Shown: positions 46,921-57,229, counted from the stretch's first letter. The stretch is DNA of 64,000 bases from Helichrysum umbraculigerum (GCA_949592205.1 CATIUR010000001.1:13903501-13967500), one strand, 5' to 3'. The notes: a model not told the origin generated them from the sequence alone. Numbers and translations: made by a program.

Positions 46921-47951
46921 TTAATTCGCGTTTTTATTTATTCCTGCGAGTCGACTTAGTCAACTCGCGGATCCACTTGAAATCTCGCGAATCGGATAAA
47001 GGGTATAAAACAGAAGGTCAAACGAGTCAACAGATCACCGGATCCACATTATTCGCGAGTTCACTTCTACTTGGCAAATCCGCTTCTAGGCGAAACGAGG
47101 CGAAGCGTAGTTTTCGTTTGATTTTGATTTTTCGAGTACGAAGAACGAGTTTTTGATCCGTAGATTTTATTCACCTTTAGATTACGAACATATTGAGGTA
47201 AAATACAACGGATTTCACCGTCTAATTAACGCGAAATCAACGTTTTTATGAACTTAGGGTTCGGTTTCAATTTTGATCGATTCACGACGATTAATGGACT
47301 GTTAGAACACGAATCCTTATGGTTAATGTTAAACGGACCTTAATAAACGTGAATGTATCGATTGATCGTGTTAAAACTAACAAAATCATCGATTTTAAGT
47401 TTAACCTCGCGACGGCTGTTCATCGAACGAGTTGAAACTTCGATTCAACTCGCAGCGAGTTGACTAGCGGATCGAGTTGATTAGCGGATCGACCAACGGA
47501 TTGATCTGTGGATTGACATGATTAGCGAGTTCACTTCAATCGCGAATTGATAAGCGAAGCGAGTTGATAAGCAAACCGAGTTGAACTCGATTCGCTTAAG
47601 TGTGTTATGCGAGTCCAGAACTTTAAAAAAAAAAATTTAAAAAGGGGTTTTTATAAGAGTTACGACTTTTTAAGTAATAACTAGTATATTTTTGGATTCC
47701 TATGATAATGTATATATATATCGAAAGTCTACCGATTCAAAACGTAATCGAGTAGCGTAATTTTATATTAGCGGTATATTATGTATATTGATTTAATATA
47801 TGTATACGACTTGAGACTATTTATGTAATGAGTTATATATATAAGTTTGCATTTAAACTAGGATGTAAGATGAATTACTATTCATAATACGTTATAGTTT
47901 AAAATCTATTACACGTGCATTTAATCTGTTATTTGTGTTTATTATACAGAT
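46921..47951 (+). promoter_or_regulatory. Candidate promoter and 5' leader with intron for accessory gene 1
   Basis: GGGTATAAAACAG at about 47000-47012 is a good TATA box, preceded by GCGAGTCGACTT and CTCGCGGATCC, which resemble the copia LTR (GCGAGTTGAGTT, CTGGATCCGC). Downstream, ATTGAG/GTAAAA at about 47199/47200 is a good donor, and TTATTATACAG at 47940-47950 is a good acceptor one base before ATATGG. A leader exon plus an intron of about 750 bp is the simplest reading. Repeated GCGAGTTGA words continue to 47590, as in the gag leader. No transcript evidence. Confidence 0.45.
47719..47815 (+). repeat. Element repeated upstream of both accessory genes, copy 1
   Basis: TCGAAAGTCTACCGATTC, then AATCGAGTAGCG, ATTAGCGG and GACTTGAGA. 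The same words in the same order occur at 50521-50625 ahead of gene 2. Confidence 0.7.
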
Positions 47952-50372
47952 ATGGCGAGACCATTTGATAAGAGCCACAATATTCTAGTAGATCTGAATC
48001 TACAGGCCAAGAGGGCTGATAGGGTGGCTGATATTCTTCGCTTTCTTGCACGGTCGCGTATTCGATATGCTATTACGGCCAATCCACCTATTTCTCTGCC
48101 TATTCTGAACGAATTCTGGACGGATATCGTGCATGACCAATCTGTCAATCCACCAGAGATCAGGGCAACAGTTAATGGTCAAACGGTTGCATTTACTGCT
48201 GGATATCTTCGTGAGGTATTACAGCTAGGGACTGTAGAACAAGAGAATGAGGATTTGGAGATGCCCATGGATTTTATTGAGGGGGCAATCGGCCGTATGG
48301 GATACACGGGAGATAGACGCGGGAACCAGTTTCAGAAGCCTCTGGTACTTGGACAGTGGAGGTTTCTATGGCACGTGATGAACACAGTTTTTGCACCGAA
48401 GAAGGATGGCTTCGATGAGTTAAGCCCTGTTATTTTATTGGTTGCACTGTCCCTGGTTTATAATAAACCATACAGTTTCTGTGATCTCATTTTTGAAGAG
48501 ATTGCAAGACAGATATCGGGTTCTGTTAGATCTAGATTTATGATCTACCCGAGGTTTTGTATGCTTATCATTCGTGCGCGTCTACCGAACTTGGCTATAC
48601 CTGAGCCGTTTTTAGTGATGAATACCATTGATCAACGTGGATATAATGCCATGTTTATACAGACAGTTAGGAAGGAAGGAGTGGTGAAACCGGAAGAACG
48701 ACCACTATTTGGGTATATTGTTGACCCAAACTACGTTGCACCGCCAAATCATGGTTGGTTGGATGTGGTTGCTCCTGCTGCTGCTGTTCCAGAGCCAATT
48801 GCTGATGTGGTTCATGCTGAAGATCCACAAGGGCTCTTGGAGGACGTATTAGAACAACCGGGACATGCTGGGGAACAGGTGAACCCAGATGTTGCTGCAC
48901 AAGTGGTGCAGGAGCTGCTAGATCACAATGATGAGGCACAAGATCCTGAGATGAGGGAAATTGATCAGTTTCTTGAGATTGCACCTGAGGTAATATTTTA
49001 ATTAGTATATAATGTTATAGATACTTCGTTGATAGATTATTTTTATTACTCATGAAGTATAATATAATTATATAACTATACTGATATTAGATATTTAGTT
49101 AATTGGATATTATTTCTGATTTTAAAATATAAATATCATTAAACAAACAGGAAGTTGAAGCTGAGACTGTGAACCCAGAGGTTGTAATACTTGAGGGGGA
49201 GCAGAGACAGCTAGATAGATCACATATATGGAACTTGTATGATAGAGCTTACGCTAATCATAAATGTTTAATATATTCATAATTTAGGATCCTCTTAGAT
49301 CATCTGGAGGTCGTGATGGTGAGACGGCTTCAGATGATGACTATGAGAATACACCTTCTCCTCCTCCGTCTATTTCTGAAAAGAAGAGGAAGGGTAAGAG
49401 TATTATGGAGGAAAATCCTGAGGAGGTTGAAACTCCTTTGAGGAAGAGGTCGAGAAATTTGACTATTAGAGAAGGTTAGTATTATACAAAATTAGATAAT
49501 CTTAACTTGTTGTTTATCAGAAGTTAAACTGAGACAGTTAATTCTATGACAGTTGCTCAAGATACACCGCAGGTCGAGACGGTGATATCGGTAGAGTCTG
49601 AACCGATGTCTGTACTTGCTAAGGTATGAGATTTAAGTTTAGTACTACAAGTATTACAAAATTAATTAGAGATTGAGACAGAGCAATCTGTAACAATTAC
49701 TTATTTACTTTTTGTCTAATGTTTTAGGAGATTGTTGACTTAGTACGTTCGGAGCCGATTCCGACTACTACAGCAAGCACATTTACAGCTGATCTTCTGA
49801 AGATAGCTTTGACTCAGCCACTTCCACCGCGTACATTTGAGTCACATGTTGCTTCGCTGACACCACCTGGACCGACGATCATTCCTATCACTCCTATGAC
49901 TGATGCTGAAAGGATTACATCCTTGGAGTCGAAAGTGAAGGAGTTAGAGAAGGTTGTTGCGAGGGTTCCAGAGTTGGTTGTGAACAATCTTACTCTTGGC
50001 CAGCAAGTGCTTGAACAGAGTCAAGCTTACAATACACTGCTGAAGACTCACAATACACTCCTTGATGATTTAACTACTCAGCGACTGAAGCTTGATAACT
50101 TAGAACGTTTGGTGTTGCGAGTTAATTCAGGACAGTCTGCTCAGGGGGAGGTATTGGTATATCTGGAGTCGTGCAAGCAGGATGAGCTGAGAAGGAAAAG
50201 AGACTCTGACACAGACGATGATCCCAATGCACCGAGTGGTGAGCAGACCGGTCCTTCAAAGACTGGTGAGCAAGCTACGATTCAGGGGGAGTCTGGTGGT
50301 AATGCTGGTGCGAGTGGTTCTGGTACTGGTACAGGTCAGACTGAAGATGAAGCTGGTGAGACATTAGCTTGA
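47952..50372 (+). CDS. Accessory protein 1 of the copia element, five exons
   Basis: Exons 47952-48989, 49151-49180, 49288-49474, 49553-49623, 49728-50372 sum to 1971 nt, exactly 657 codons, open throughout. Donors: GTAATA, GTTGTA, GTTAGT, GTATGA; acceptors end CAG, TAG, CAG, TAG; introns are 161, 107, 78 and 104 nt and AT-rich. Exon 2 could instead end at 49236 with exon 3 from 49299, also in frame. Protein: globular residues 1-260 (QWRFLWH 135-141, RFMIYPRF 195-202, RPLFGYI 250-256), acidic linker, basic KKRKGKS and RKRSRN, coiled coil in exon 5 (RITSLESKVKELEKVV), Gly-rich tail. No signal peptide or membrane segment, so not env-like. From memory it resembles a block found in Anthemideae copia polyproteins. 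Function unknown. Confidence 0.75.
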
Positions 50373-51024
50373 CTTTAGTATAGACTGTAGTTAGTATTTG
50401 TGAACAATTGTAAAACTTAATATTATTGTGTAAATATATTCGGCTTAAGGTTATTATTATTTTAAGTAAAATATGTTTGATGTAATTTAAGTTTATATAA
50501 TTATATGTTAAGATAAAATAGTGATCGAAAGTCTTCCGACTCATTGAGTAGTCGAGCGGCGTGTTCCGATTAATATCGGCGGTCAAAATTTTTATATAAC
50601 ATATGCATTTTAGACTTGAGAGTTTGTATAACTGACAAGTTAATAATGTGATGACTAGGTAAATGATATATAATTTAAAGATATAATTGAAAGTTAAGTT
50701 TTGGAAAATATAACAGTTCAATTAAGTCTTGGAAATTATATAAGTTAATTAATGGTAAACTTGAATGTTTGGTGATATTGATTGTTCACAAGACATTAGA
50801 GTTTAAATTTAATTAATATTTACTAAGTGTTTGACATAAGACTTTAGAAATCTTAGTTTGATTCAGGGTAATCAATAAAAGATTTAAAAGGTTATATAGA
50901 ATGCGTTTATATTATTAGGTTTAATAATACAAAATGATTAATAAAGAAATTCTTAGATTGGTTCAGGGAAATCAATGAAGAATTTGAATTATTAATATAT
51001 TTGTATTTATGTTTTTCTCTAGGA
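50373..51024 (+). other. Spacer between the two accessory genes
   Basis: AT-rich, no gene. Holds the second copy of the shared element (50521-50625) and a degenerate direct repeat around AAATCTTAGTTTGATTCAGG and ATTCTTAGATTGGTTCAGGG (about 50850 and 50950). Ends in the acceptor TTTTTCTCTAG just before gene 2. Confidence 0.55.
50521..50625 (+). repeat. Element repeated upstream of both accessory genes, copy 2
   Basis: ATCGAAAGTCTTCCGACTC, AGTCGAGCGGCG, ATATCGGCGG, GACTTGAGA; diverged copy of 47719-47815. Confidence 0.7.
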
Positions 51025-52049
51025 ATGGAAATGCTCGATCTATCTGATTCGGAAGATGATATTTTTGATGAGATAGATGAAGATATTGATTTTGATCTTG
51101 AGGATGGAGAATTTCTACCACTTACTGATTGGACTGCTGTACCTGAGAATGTGCAAGACATTGGTGTAGATCCAGATGCAAATATTGATGAACACCATGT
51201 GAGCCCATCTAGGACATAAGTTATTATTGAAAATGAACAAGGTCCAATGGTTGTCGATGTAGATGAAGAAATCGATGACTCAACCGATTCTGAAAATGAT
51301 GAAACTTTGATTCCTACCAAGAATCCTGCTGTTTTTCTTAGGAAACTTCCAAAACAGAAAAAGAAGTTGGAGTTTCAGAAGTTGATATTACGGGAAAACG
51401 TATTCCTCGTAAAGGGATTGTTGGATGGTACTTTGACTCTGAACTGAAGCTTTTTGCTATCAAAAGGTTTGATGGAGTTCAATATTTTGAGCCAAAGCTT
51501 GCAGTATTTAGTTCTTTACCACGTTATGAGATACGTGACTTGGCTAGATTGGAAATAAATAATCCGAGTAATGATGATTATGCTAAACGTGTTGAACGAA
51601 TTATTAGAACTGAAGTTGGTACAAATAAGTTTGTACAGATTAAACCAAGAAAAGGGAAGACTGTGAAACTACAAGAGAAAAGTCAAAGAACTGGAAGAAG
51701 AAGAAGAAGGAAAAAGATATATCCAGCTGTTAGATGCATACAGCAGATTCCACTGAAGACAATGCCACAGGATATTTTAGGAAATATGAAGAGTTGGCAC
51801 GTGGATTCAGGAACTGGAGAAGCTGTCATGGTTGAAGCTGATGATGAGGTTGAAGGTGGTGAAAGAGAAATCTTCAGAGTTTATGATCATCGACACCTGA
51901 TGAATATGTCGAGAAAGGATCTGTTAAAGTTAAATGAGAACAGGATTTTGACGACTATTGAATGGGCTGATTTAGCAAGAGATTATCAGTTGATGGTTAA
52001 AACTTGTATCAAGTTGAAGATTTACGCAGGTAGTAAGATTTACAAATGA
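51025..52049 (+). CDS. Accessory protein 2 of the copia element (intact if a 143 nt intron is removed)
   Basis: Begins at ATG 51025, three bases after an acceptor (TTTTTCTCTAG, ending 51022). Read without splicing it meets TAA at 51217 and changes frame near 51340. Removing 51199-51341 (donor GTGAGC, acceptor TTTTTCTTAG) joins two phase-0 exons and leaves 293 residues open. The N-terminus is very acidic (LDLSDSEDDIFDEIDEDIDF). The C-terminal part has GWYFDSELKLFAIKRFDG, a basic run (RTGRRRRRKK) and IFRVYDHRHLMNMSRKDL. The removed segment is itself acidic and coding-like, so an alternative is a decayed single exon with one stop and one frameshift. It ends 55 bp before the 3' LTR. Function unknown. 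Confidence 0.6.
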
Positions 52050-52090
52050 AGACCAAAGACAAGCGTGAAGATAAAGACACTAGAGCTATT

Positions 52091-52104
52091 GTCAAGGGGG
52101 AGTC
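52091..52104 (+). other. Polypurine tract of the copia element
   Basis: GTCAAGGGGGAGTC directly before the 3' LTR. Confidence 0.88.
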
Positions 52105-52424
52105 CGTTGAGACATAGATTGTGACAACATATCTAGCTTGAAATAGGACTGGTGTAATTATTATTACGTTTGTATATTGGTTTAGATTTGTAAATAAATA
52201 TTTATTTTGTTAGTAATATTCGTTAAACATATTATTGTGTTAAGTTAGACGAATAATTAAATACGAAATAAATACGTTTGCTGCGAGTTGAGTTCTCAGG
52301 TCGCGAGCCTAACGAGTCGAGATGAGAACTGGATCCGCAGGAAGTGTCTGACGAGCCGAGTTAATGGACTTGGGCTGCGAGTTGGGCTGGACTCGTCGGC
52401 CCATGCGAGCCGAGCCAAGACAGA
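52105..52424 (+). repeat. 3' LTR of the copia element, first part
   Basis: Matches 30822-31141 with three substitutions, including TG to CG at the first base. Cut at 52424 by a solo LTR. The last five bases, ACAGA, are the target duplication. Confidence 0.95.
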
Positions 52425-52966
52425 TGATGTGCAAATACCGAGTTATAAAATGTATAAGAAAATATCTAAGTATTGGCTATCACACAAATAGGCAAGTGTA
52501 CCTAATCGAGTAGTAGTATAGCAAAGATAAGTTACAGGTTATCGTCCACAAGAACAGTTTATGAGTATTATGAAATTGTTATCAACTAATAGTTAACCTT
52601 TTATTGAAAGCATGTAAAATTGGAGGATAGTGCCTTTTAACGACAGGTAGTCGAATGATTGCATTTAAAATAAAGACAGAAATAAATAAAACAAGTAAAG
52701 ATAGATTCAATACAGATTATAGAAATGTATTCATCTAGACCTTTTACCCCTAGTGTTGGATGTTTTAATGAAGAACTGTAATGTTACTTAACGTAAGTGA
52801 ATTAACTAGTTGGATTACTTGCTCTCGCAACATAATCACTTAGTTAAGATTACATAGTGCAAGTCTCCTTGTTCACCTTAGACCTCTTAACTATAACAAG
52901 TCATTTAACAAACATTAAGGACTAAATTAATTATTAACGTATGTGGTTTAACTAATCGATTCCTTT

Positions 52967-53647
52967 TGTTAGTCCCTGTTTAACTTAATAAACAATCTTA
53001 TGTAATAAGCTTTGAATATATTATTGAGAAGTTGCGGAATCACACTCAATAATATTAAGAAGATCAATGAAAATTAATTAATATGATGAACACAAGAATA
53101 TACCGAAAGCTTCAATCTTATTAATTATATAAGACGAATACACTTGATGTATTAGGGTTACAGAAAACCTTGAAGCTGCGCAAAAATCATTAACCTATCT
53201 AGGTCTAAAGGATCTCTATTTATATCACATAGAGTCCTGTACAATCTCCTACATATATGGAATATAATAACTTCCATAACCGACTCAAACTTATCACAAA
53301 ATCATAAACAGTTGAAACTACCATTCTGAAGTAAACAGTTGTAACTGTTACACATTCAGTGGTAACTGCTTCAATTGTAATATAAGACTAAGTACAAATA
53401 TATATTCAGTGTTAACTGTTTCATATATAACTAACAGTCAAAAGCAGTTTTAACTACTTACAGACACATAACTATCAGTTGTAATCTATCTTTAATCAGT
53501 TGTAACACTTGTCTTCTCTTCAGTTTTCTTCTATCAGTTGTAACTTCATAAAGACAGTTTTAACCTTCAAAACAAACAGTTTTAATCACTTGTACTCTGT
53601 CTTCATCAACAACTTCAACTCAGACCTGAAACAGTTTTGACCCAACA
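52967..53647 (-). repeat. 3' LTR of the small element
   Basis: 681 bp, apparently identical to 54922-55602. Confidence 0.93.
53205..53640 (-). promoter_or_regulatory. MYB-type motif cluster and TATA box
   Basis: On the plus strand CAGTTG or CAGTTT occurs about ten times between 53290 and 53640, several as CAGTTGTAAC, plus TAACTG three times. CNGTTR and TAACTG are plant MYB-binding cores. On the sense strand the cluster lies in U3 and leads to TATAAATAG (about 53216-53224). Duplicated in the other LTR. MYB control is inferred. Confidence 0.5.
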
Positions 53648-53648
53648 A

Positions 53649-53661
53649 TCTCCCCCTAAAC
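53649..53661 (-). other. Polypurine tract of the small element
   Basis: TCTCCCCCTAAAC on the plus strand: sense strand GTTTAGGGGGAGA next to the 3' LTR. Confidence 0.85.
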
Positions 53662-53734
53662 TTAATCTGTCCTTCACAGCATTAAGTTTCTTCTAATCCT
53701 CCATTATAAGCTTCACAAAATTCTTTCAAAACTG

Positions 53735-54898
53735 TTAGTCTTTTCTTCTCTTCCTCCTATCAATCTCCTCCTTCTTATGAATCTGATTTAACACCATATA
53801 TACCAGTTCCAGAGCTACATCATCTAATACTGCAGCTTGTAGCCTTGCATTTCTCAAGCCCATCAAAAATCTCAGATTTATATCATAAAATCTATCTGTC
53901 AATAACCACATAAACACTGCATCCTCCATAACAATCTGATGTACTCCAGGTTTAGCATGATAAATCCAATTTCTGACCTTGCTAAAAGTAGCAAACTGAA
54001 ATGGAAACTCTTCTGGCTCAAACATAGCCTTAATCCAATGCCATGTAACTTTTTCAACCAGATTATCAAACCTTTTCAAATCTAAATCCATTTCCATCCC
54101 AATCTCATACATTCTCATCAAATCAGTCCTACTGATCCTCTTTATTAAATCCCTAAAAGATCTCCACCAAGATACATTTCCATCTGCTCTTTCAACTTTA
54201 ATCTTGTGAATCTTAACAGGATTAACAAATTGCTCAATAGACCAATCAATGATACCAGGTAATTCAACATTAATTACCTCAGATTCCATAGGCTGTAACA
54301 AAATAAACTCCTTCAATTCATCAATATTTCTTTCTCTATCAGGAATTTCATCTAACTCTCTCTTCTTTTTTTCAAGTTTATCTTTCTTCCTCTTCTCAGC
54401 TTCTATCTTTTCTCTTTTTTCTTTTTCTTCCTTTTCTTTCAATTTCCTTTCTTTTTCAGCCTTTTTTCTTTCCTTTTCAGCTTCTTTCTTTTCTTTTTCT
54501 TTCTTTTCAATCACATCAGGATTCATATCATCTTTATCCCATAACACTTGCAATCTCTCTAAACTCATCTGTTTCAATGCATTCAAAGGAATATACCCAC
54601 CTTTCAGCTTTGCAATTAAATTCTTCTTCATTTGAGCTTTTGTTGGTGGTTTTGCAGCCTTTTTCTTTCTTGCTTCTTCTGCTTTCTTTTTCTTAACCTG
54701 ATCAACAAGATATTCAATATCATCCTGTCTCTGTTCTTTCAGCAAATATTCATCCCATTCTGCCACTTGCTCTTTTGTCATTTTCACAAACTTTCCTTCC
54801 TCAATCTCAACATCAATCAATCCCTCTGCATTTAGCTCAGCTTGTAACCTTTGAGCATATTCAGTATCATGTGCAGTTACTTCTGGAAGGAAAGTTTG
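53735..54898 (-). CDS. Accessory-type protein, only ORF of the small element
   Basis: Frame open from a stop near 54899 to the stop at 53735. No ATG in the first 38 codons; the first Met is in VKMTKEQ near 54781, so the true start is unclear. Order: N-terminal helix (EYAQRLQAELNAEG), KPPTKAQMKKNLIAKLKGGY, long Lys/Glu coiled coil (about 54340-54520), then a globular part with KVERADGNVSWWRSFRDLIK, WHWIKAMFEPE, VRNWIYHAKPGVHQIVMED, MWLLTDRFYD and LELVYMVLNQI. From memory this matches the order of the C-terminal accessory block in Tanacetum copia polyproteins (KPPTKAQ, RADG, KVKNW, GVH). It begins about 20 nt after the PBS, as if a deletion fused the leader to that block. Function unknown. Confidence 0.7.
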   Translation of the reverse strand, partial: QTFLPEVTAHDTEYAQRLQAELNAEGLIDVEIEEGKFVKMTKEQVAEWDEYLLKEQRQDDIEYLVDQVKKKKAEEARKKKAAKPPTKAQMKKNLIAKLKGGYIPLNALKQMSLERLQVLWDKDDMNPDVIEKKEKEKKEAEKERKKAEKERKLKEKEEKEKREKIEAEKRKKDKLEKKKRELDEIPDRERNIDELKEFILLQPMESEVINVELPGIIDWSIEQFVNPVKIHKIKVERADGNVSWWRSFRDLIKRISRTDLMRMYEIGMEMDLDLKRFDNLVEKVTWHWIKAMFEPEEFPFQFATFSKVRNWIYHAKPGVHQIVMEDAVFMWLLTDRFYDINLRFLMGLRNARLQAAVLDDVALELVYMVLNQIHKKEEIDRRKRRKD

Positions 54899-54905
54899 TT
54901 AAAAC

Positions 54906-54919
54906 TGCTCTGATACCAC
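54906..54919 (-). other. Primer-binding site of the small element (initiator Met tRNA)
   Basis: GCTCTGATACCA on the plus strand, sense TGGTATCAGAGC, next to the 5' LTR. Confidence 0.9.
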
Positions 54920-54921
54920 TT

Positions 54922-55602
54922 TGTTAGTCCCTGTTTAACTTAATAAACAATCTTATGTAATAAGCTTTGAATATATTATTGAGAAGTTGCGGAATCACAC
55001 TCAATAATATTAAGAAGATCAATGAAAATTAATTAATATGATGAACACAAGAATATACCGAAAGCTTCAATCTTATTAATTATATAAGACGAATACACTT
55101 GATGTATTAGGGTTACAGAAAACCTTGAAGCTGCGCAAAAATCATTAACCTATCTAGGTCTAAAGGATCTCTATTTATATCACATAGAGTCCTGTACAAT
55201 CTCCTACATATATGGAATATAATAACTTCCATAACCGACTCAAACTTATCACAAAATCATAAACAGTTGAAACTACCATTCTGAAGTAAACAGTTGTAAC
55301 TGTTACACATTCAGTGGTAACTGCTTCAATTGTAATATAAGACTAAGTACAAATATATATTCAGTGTTAACTGTTTCATATATAACTAACAGTCAAAAGC
55401 AGTTTTAACTACTTACAGACACATAACTATCAGTTGTAATCTATCTTTAATCAGTTGTAACACTTGTCTTCTCTTCAGTTTTCTTCTATCAGTTGTAACT
55501 TCATAAAGACAGTTTTAACCTTCAAAACAAACAGTTTTAATCACTTGTACTCTGTCTTCATCAACAACTTCAACTCAGACCTGAAACAGTTTTGACCCAA
55601 CA
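54922..55602 (-). repeat. 5' LTR of the small element
   Basis: 681 bp; carries the same MYB-type cluster and TATA box as the other LTR. Confidence 0.93.
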
Positions 55603-56864
55603 CCTTTGCTCTCGCAAAAGCCAAATATGTAACTAAGATTACACAATGCAGCTCTCGTTGTCATTTAAGACCTCTTAATTATGATTAATGAACCCAACTA
55701 ATATGAAGTATTAATCTTGTGACTTTACTCTCGTAACAATCAACAATCACACATGATCTCTCTTAGTATGATCCACCCACATCACAGTTTAATTACTTTG
55801 ATCCAATTCTTTGATTATCTCTAATACAAATCACTAGTTGTCACTCTAGTAAATGTAATGCTAAATCCACAAGTTCTCACTTAGTGAAACAAACATAACA
55901 CCAATTGAATCAAACATAAACAAACCACAATATGAATCGTTCAATGATTAAACAAACATATTATCATACGAATCAAATCAATCTAATAATTATATCCAAC
56001 AATCTAAAGTTATTAATCAAGATAAACAACAAGTCTTTAAACAATAAATAAATAAAGCAATAAAGATAGTATGATCTCAATGGTATGAACGATGTTTACT
56101 TAGATTTAATGTCCCTAGATTTGGATGTATAGATTAAGTACAAGACGTAACCGATAATGTGCAATTAGCAAAACAATCACTTTGTTATCACAAAACCAAT
56201 TTAATGACTAACCTTTCTTAGTGCAAGTGTCCTTGACACCAATAGTTATTAACCACCTATTGTTAATTCTAGTAATTTCATGATTAGATAGCTAACCTTA
56301 CCGTCATAAGAGTTAAAACCACACAAGGTGTCCCTAAATGTGATACATAAACAATCGAGTTTTTCAATTTCAATTCAAAACCTTTTATTTGGTCAAATAC
56401 AAAGATACAATCATCAATTTCTCAATAGATTGTAAACAAGTACATGATAAACACAAGTTTTCACTTAATGCAACAAATACTTATCAATTGAATCAAAATA
56501 AAAACCTAGATCACTCATGGTTCTTTAATCAAACACAAAATTAACACATCAATCAATCCAGTCGTATACGATACATCCAAATACTAGGTTTCACACACCT
56601 AAATAGACACAAGAATCAATCATATGAAGAGCACAAAAATCAAACAAACAAAACTCATGGAACAACCCATATCAATGAATAAGAGATTAAACCGAATAGA
56701 GAATTGGCATCGGATGATTGTGGATTGATCCTTTGTTCCGGAATGATGGAGATTATGTTGGAGCACTTAGGATGTCTCCAAAAGTCTCTGAAAACCGCCC
56801 CATGCCGTCACACATATGAGATAACCCTAAAAAATGGCTTAAAATACAAATTTATACTCATCAG

Positions 56865-57060
56865 GTCGGCGCACGCCATGGCCATGGCATTTTGGAGGAC
56901 ATGGTTGTGGCCTCTTTCAGGTTGTAACAATGATCAGGTATGCAACAACATGACCATGGCCCGTCTGAGGACATGGCCGTGGCCTTAATCAGGAAGCAAA
57001 GACCAATCGGGTACCACGAACATGGGCATGTCCATTGTATGACATGGGCATGGCCTTCCT
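56865..57060. repeat. Degenerate repeat rich in GGCCATGGCC palindromes
   Basis: Three units of about 60-65 bp with CCATGGCCATGG, GACATGGTTGTGGCC, GACATGGCCGTGGCC and GACATGGGCATGGCC. It sits directly upstream of the solo LTR's TATA word on the sense strand. Confidence 0.75.
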
Positions 57061-57229
57061 ACTTTTGTTCGGTTTCACATATCTTTCATATTTTCACCAT
57101 TTCTTCAATATGAACACCTGAAATCAATTTCCAACTAAATAAGTACCTTAAGTTCATGAAACTAATTCAAATAATACATAATTAGGACCGATATCGCATC
57201 TAAAAACATGTATAAATTAAGCGATATCA

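Larger units (their letters stand above)
52967..55602 (-). mobile_element. Young small LTR retrotransposon with a single accessory-type ORF
   Basis: 2636 bp; two 681 bp LTRs look identical by eye; perfect 5 bp duplication CCTTT (52962-52966 and 55603-55607). Sense is minus: LTR TGTTGGGTCAAAAC to GGGACTAACA, then PBS TGGTATCAGAGC one base or so inside, an ORF, and the polypurine tract TTTAGGGGGAGAT before the 3' LTR. No gag or pol. The iMet PBS and TGTTG start suggest it derives from a copia element by internal deletion. It must be moved by proteins of another element (inference). Confidence 0.9.
52425..57229 (-). mobile_element. Solo LTR, Tat/Athila-like, with a nested mini-element
   Basis: Starts TGATGTGCAAATACC and ends GCGATATCA, flanked by ACAGA on both sides (52420-52424 and 57230-57234). 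Without the nested element it is about 2.16 kb with no PBS, PPT or ORF, hence a solo LTR. On the sense (minus) strand it starts TGATATCGC; the start TGAT and the following ATACATGTTTTTA recall the LTR at 60702. A TATA word, GAGTATAAATTTG, lies near 56850, just downstream of GGCCATGGCC palindromes. Lineage is inferred from ends and style only. Confidence 0.75.

Noticed and set aside
47952..50372. Accessory gene 1 as an envelope gene
   Set aside because: SIRE-type elements can have an env-like ORF at this place, but no signal peptide or membrane segment is visible; coiled coil and basic patches point elsewhere.
50275..51320. Minus-strand frames across the accessory region
   Set aside because: Ser-rich antisense of the acidic coding region and AT-rich spacer; no start context or family match.
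54249..54835. Phe/Ser-rich plus-strand frames
   Set aside because: Antisense of the Lys/Glu coiled coil at 53735-54898.
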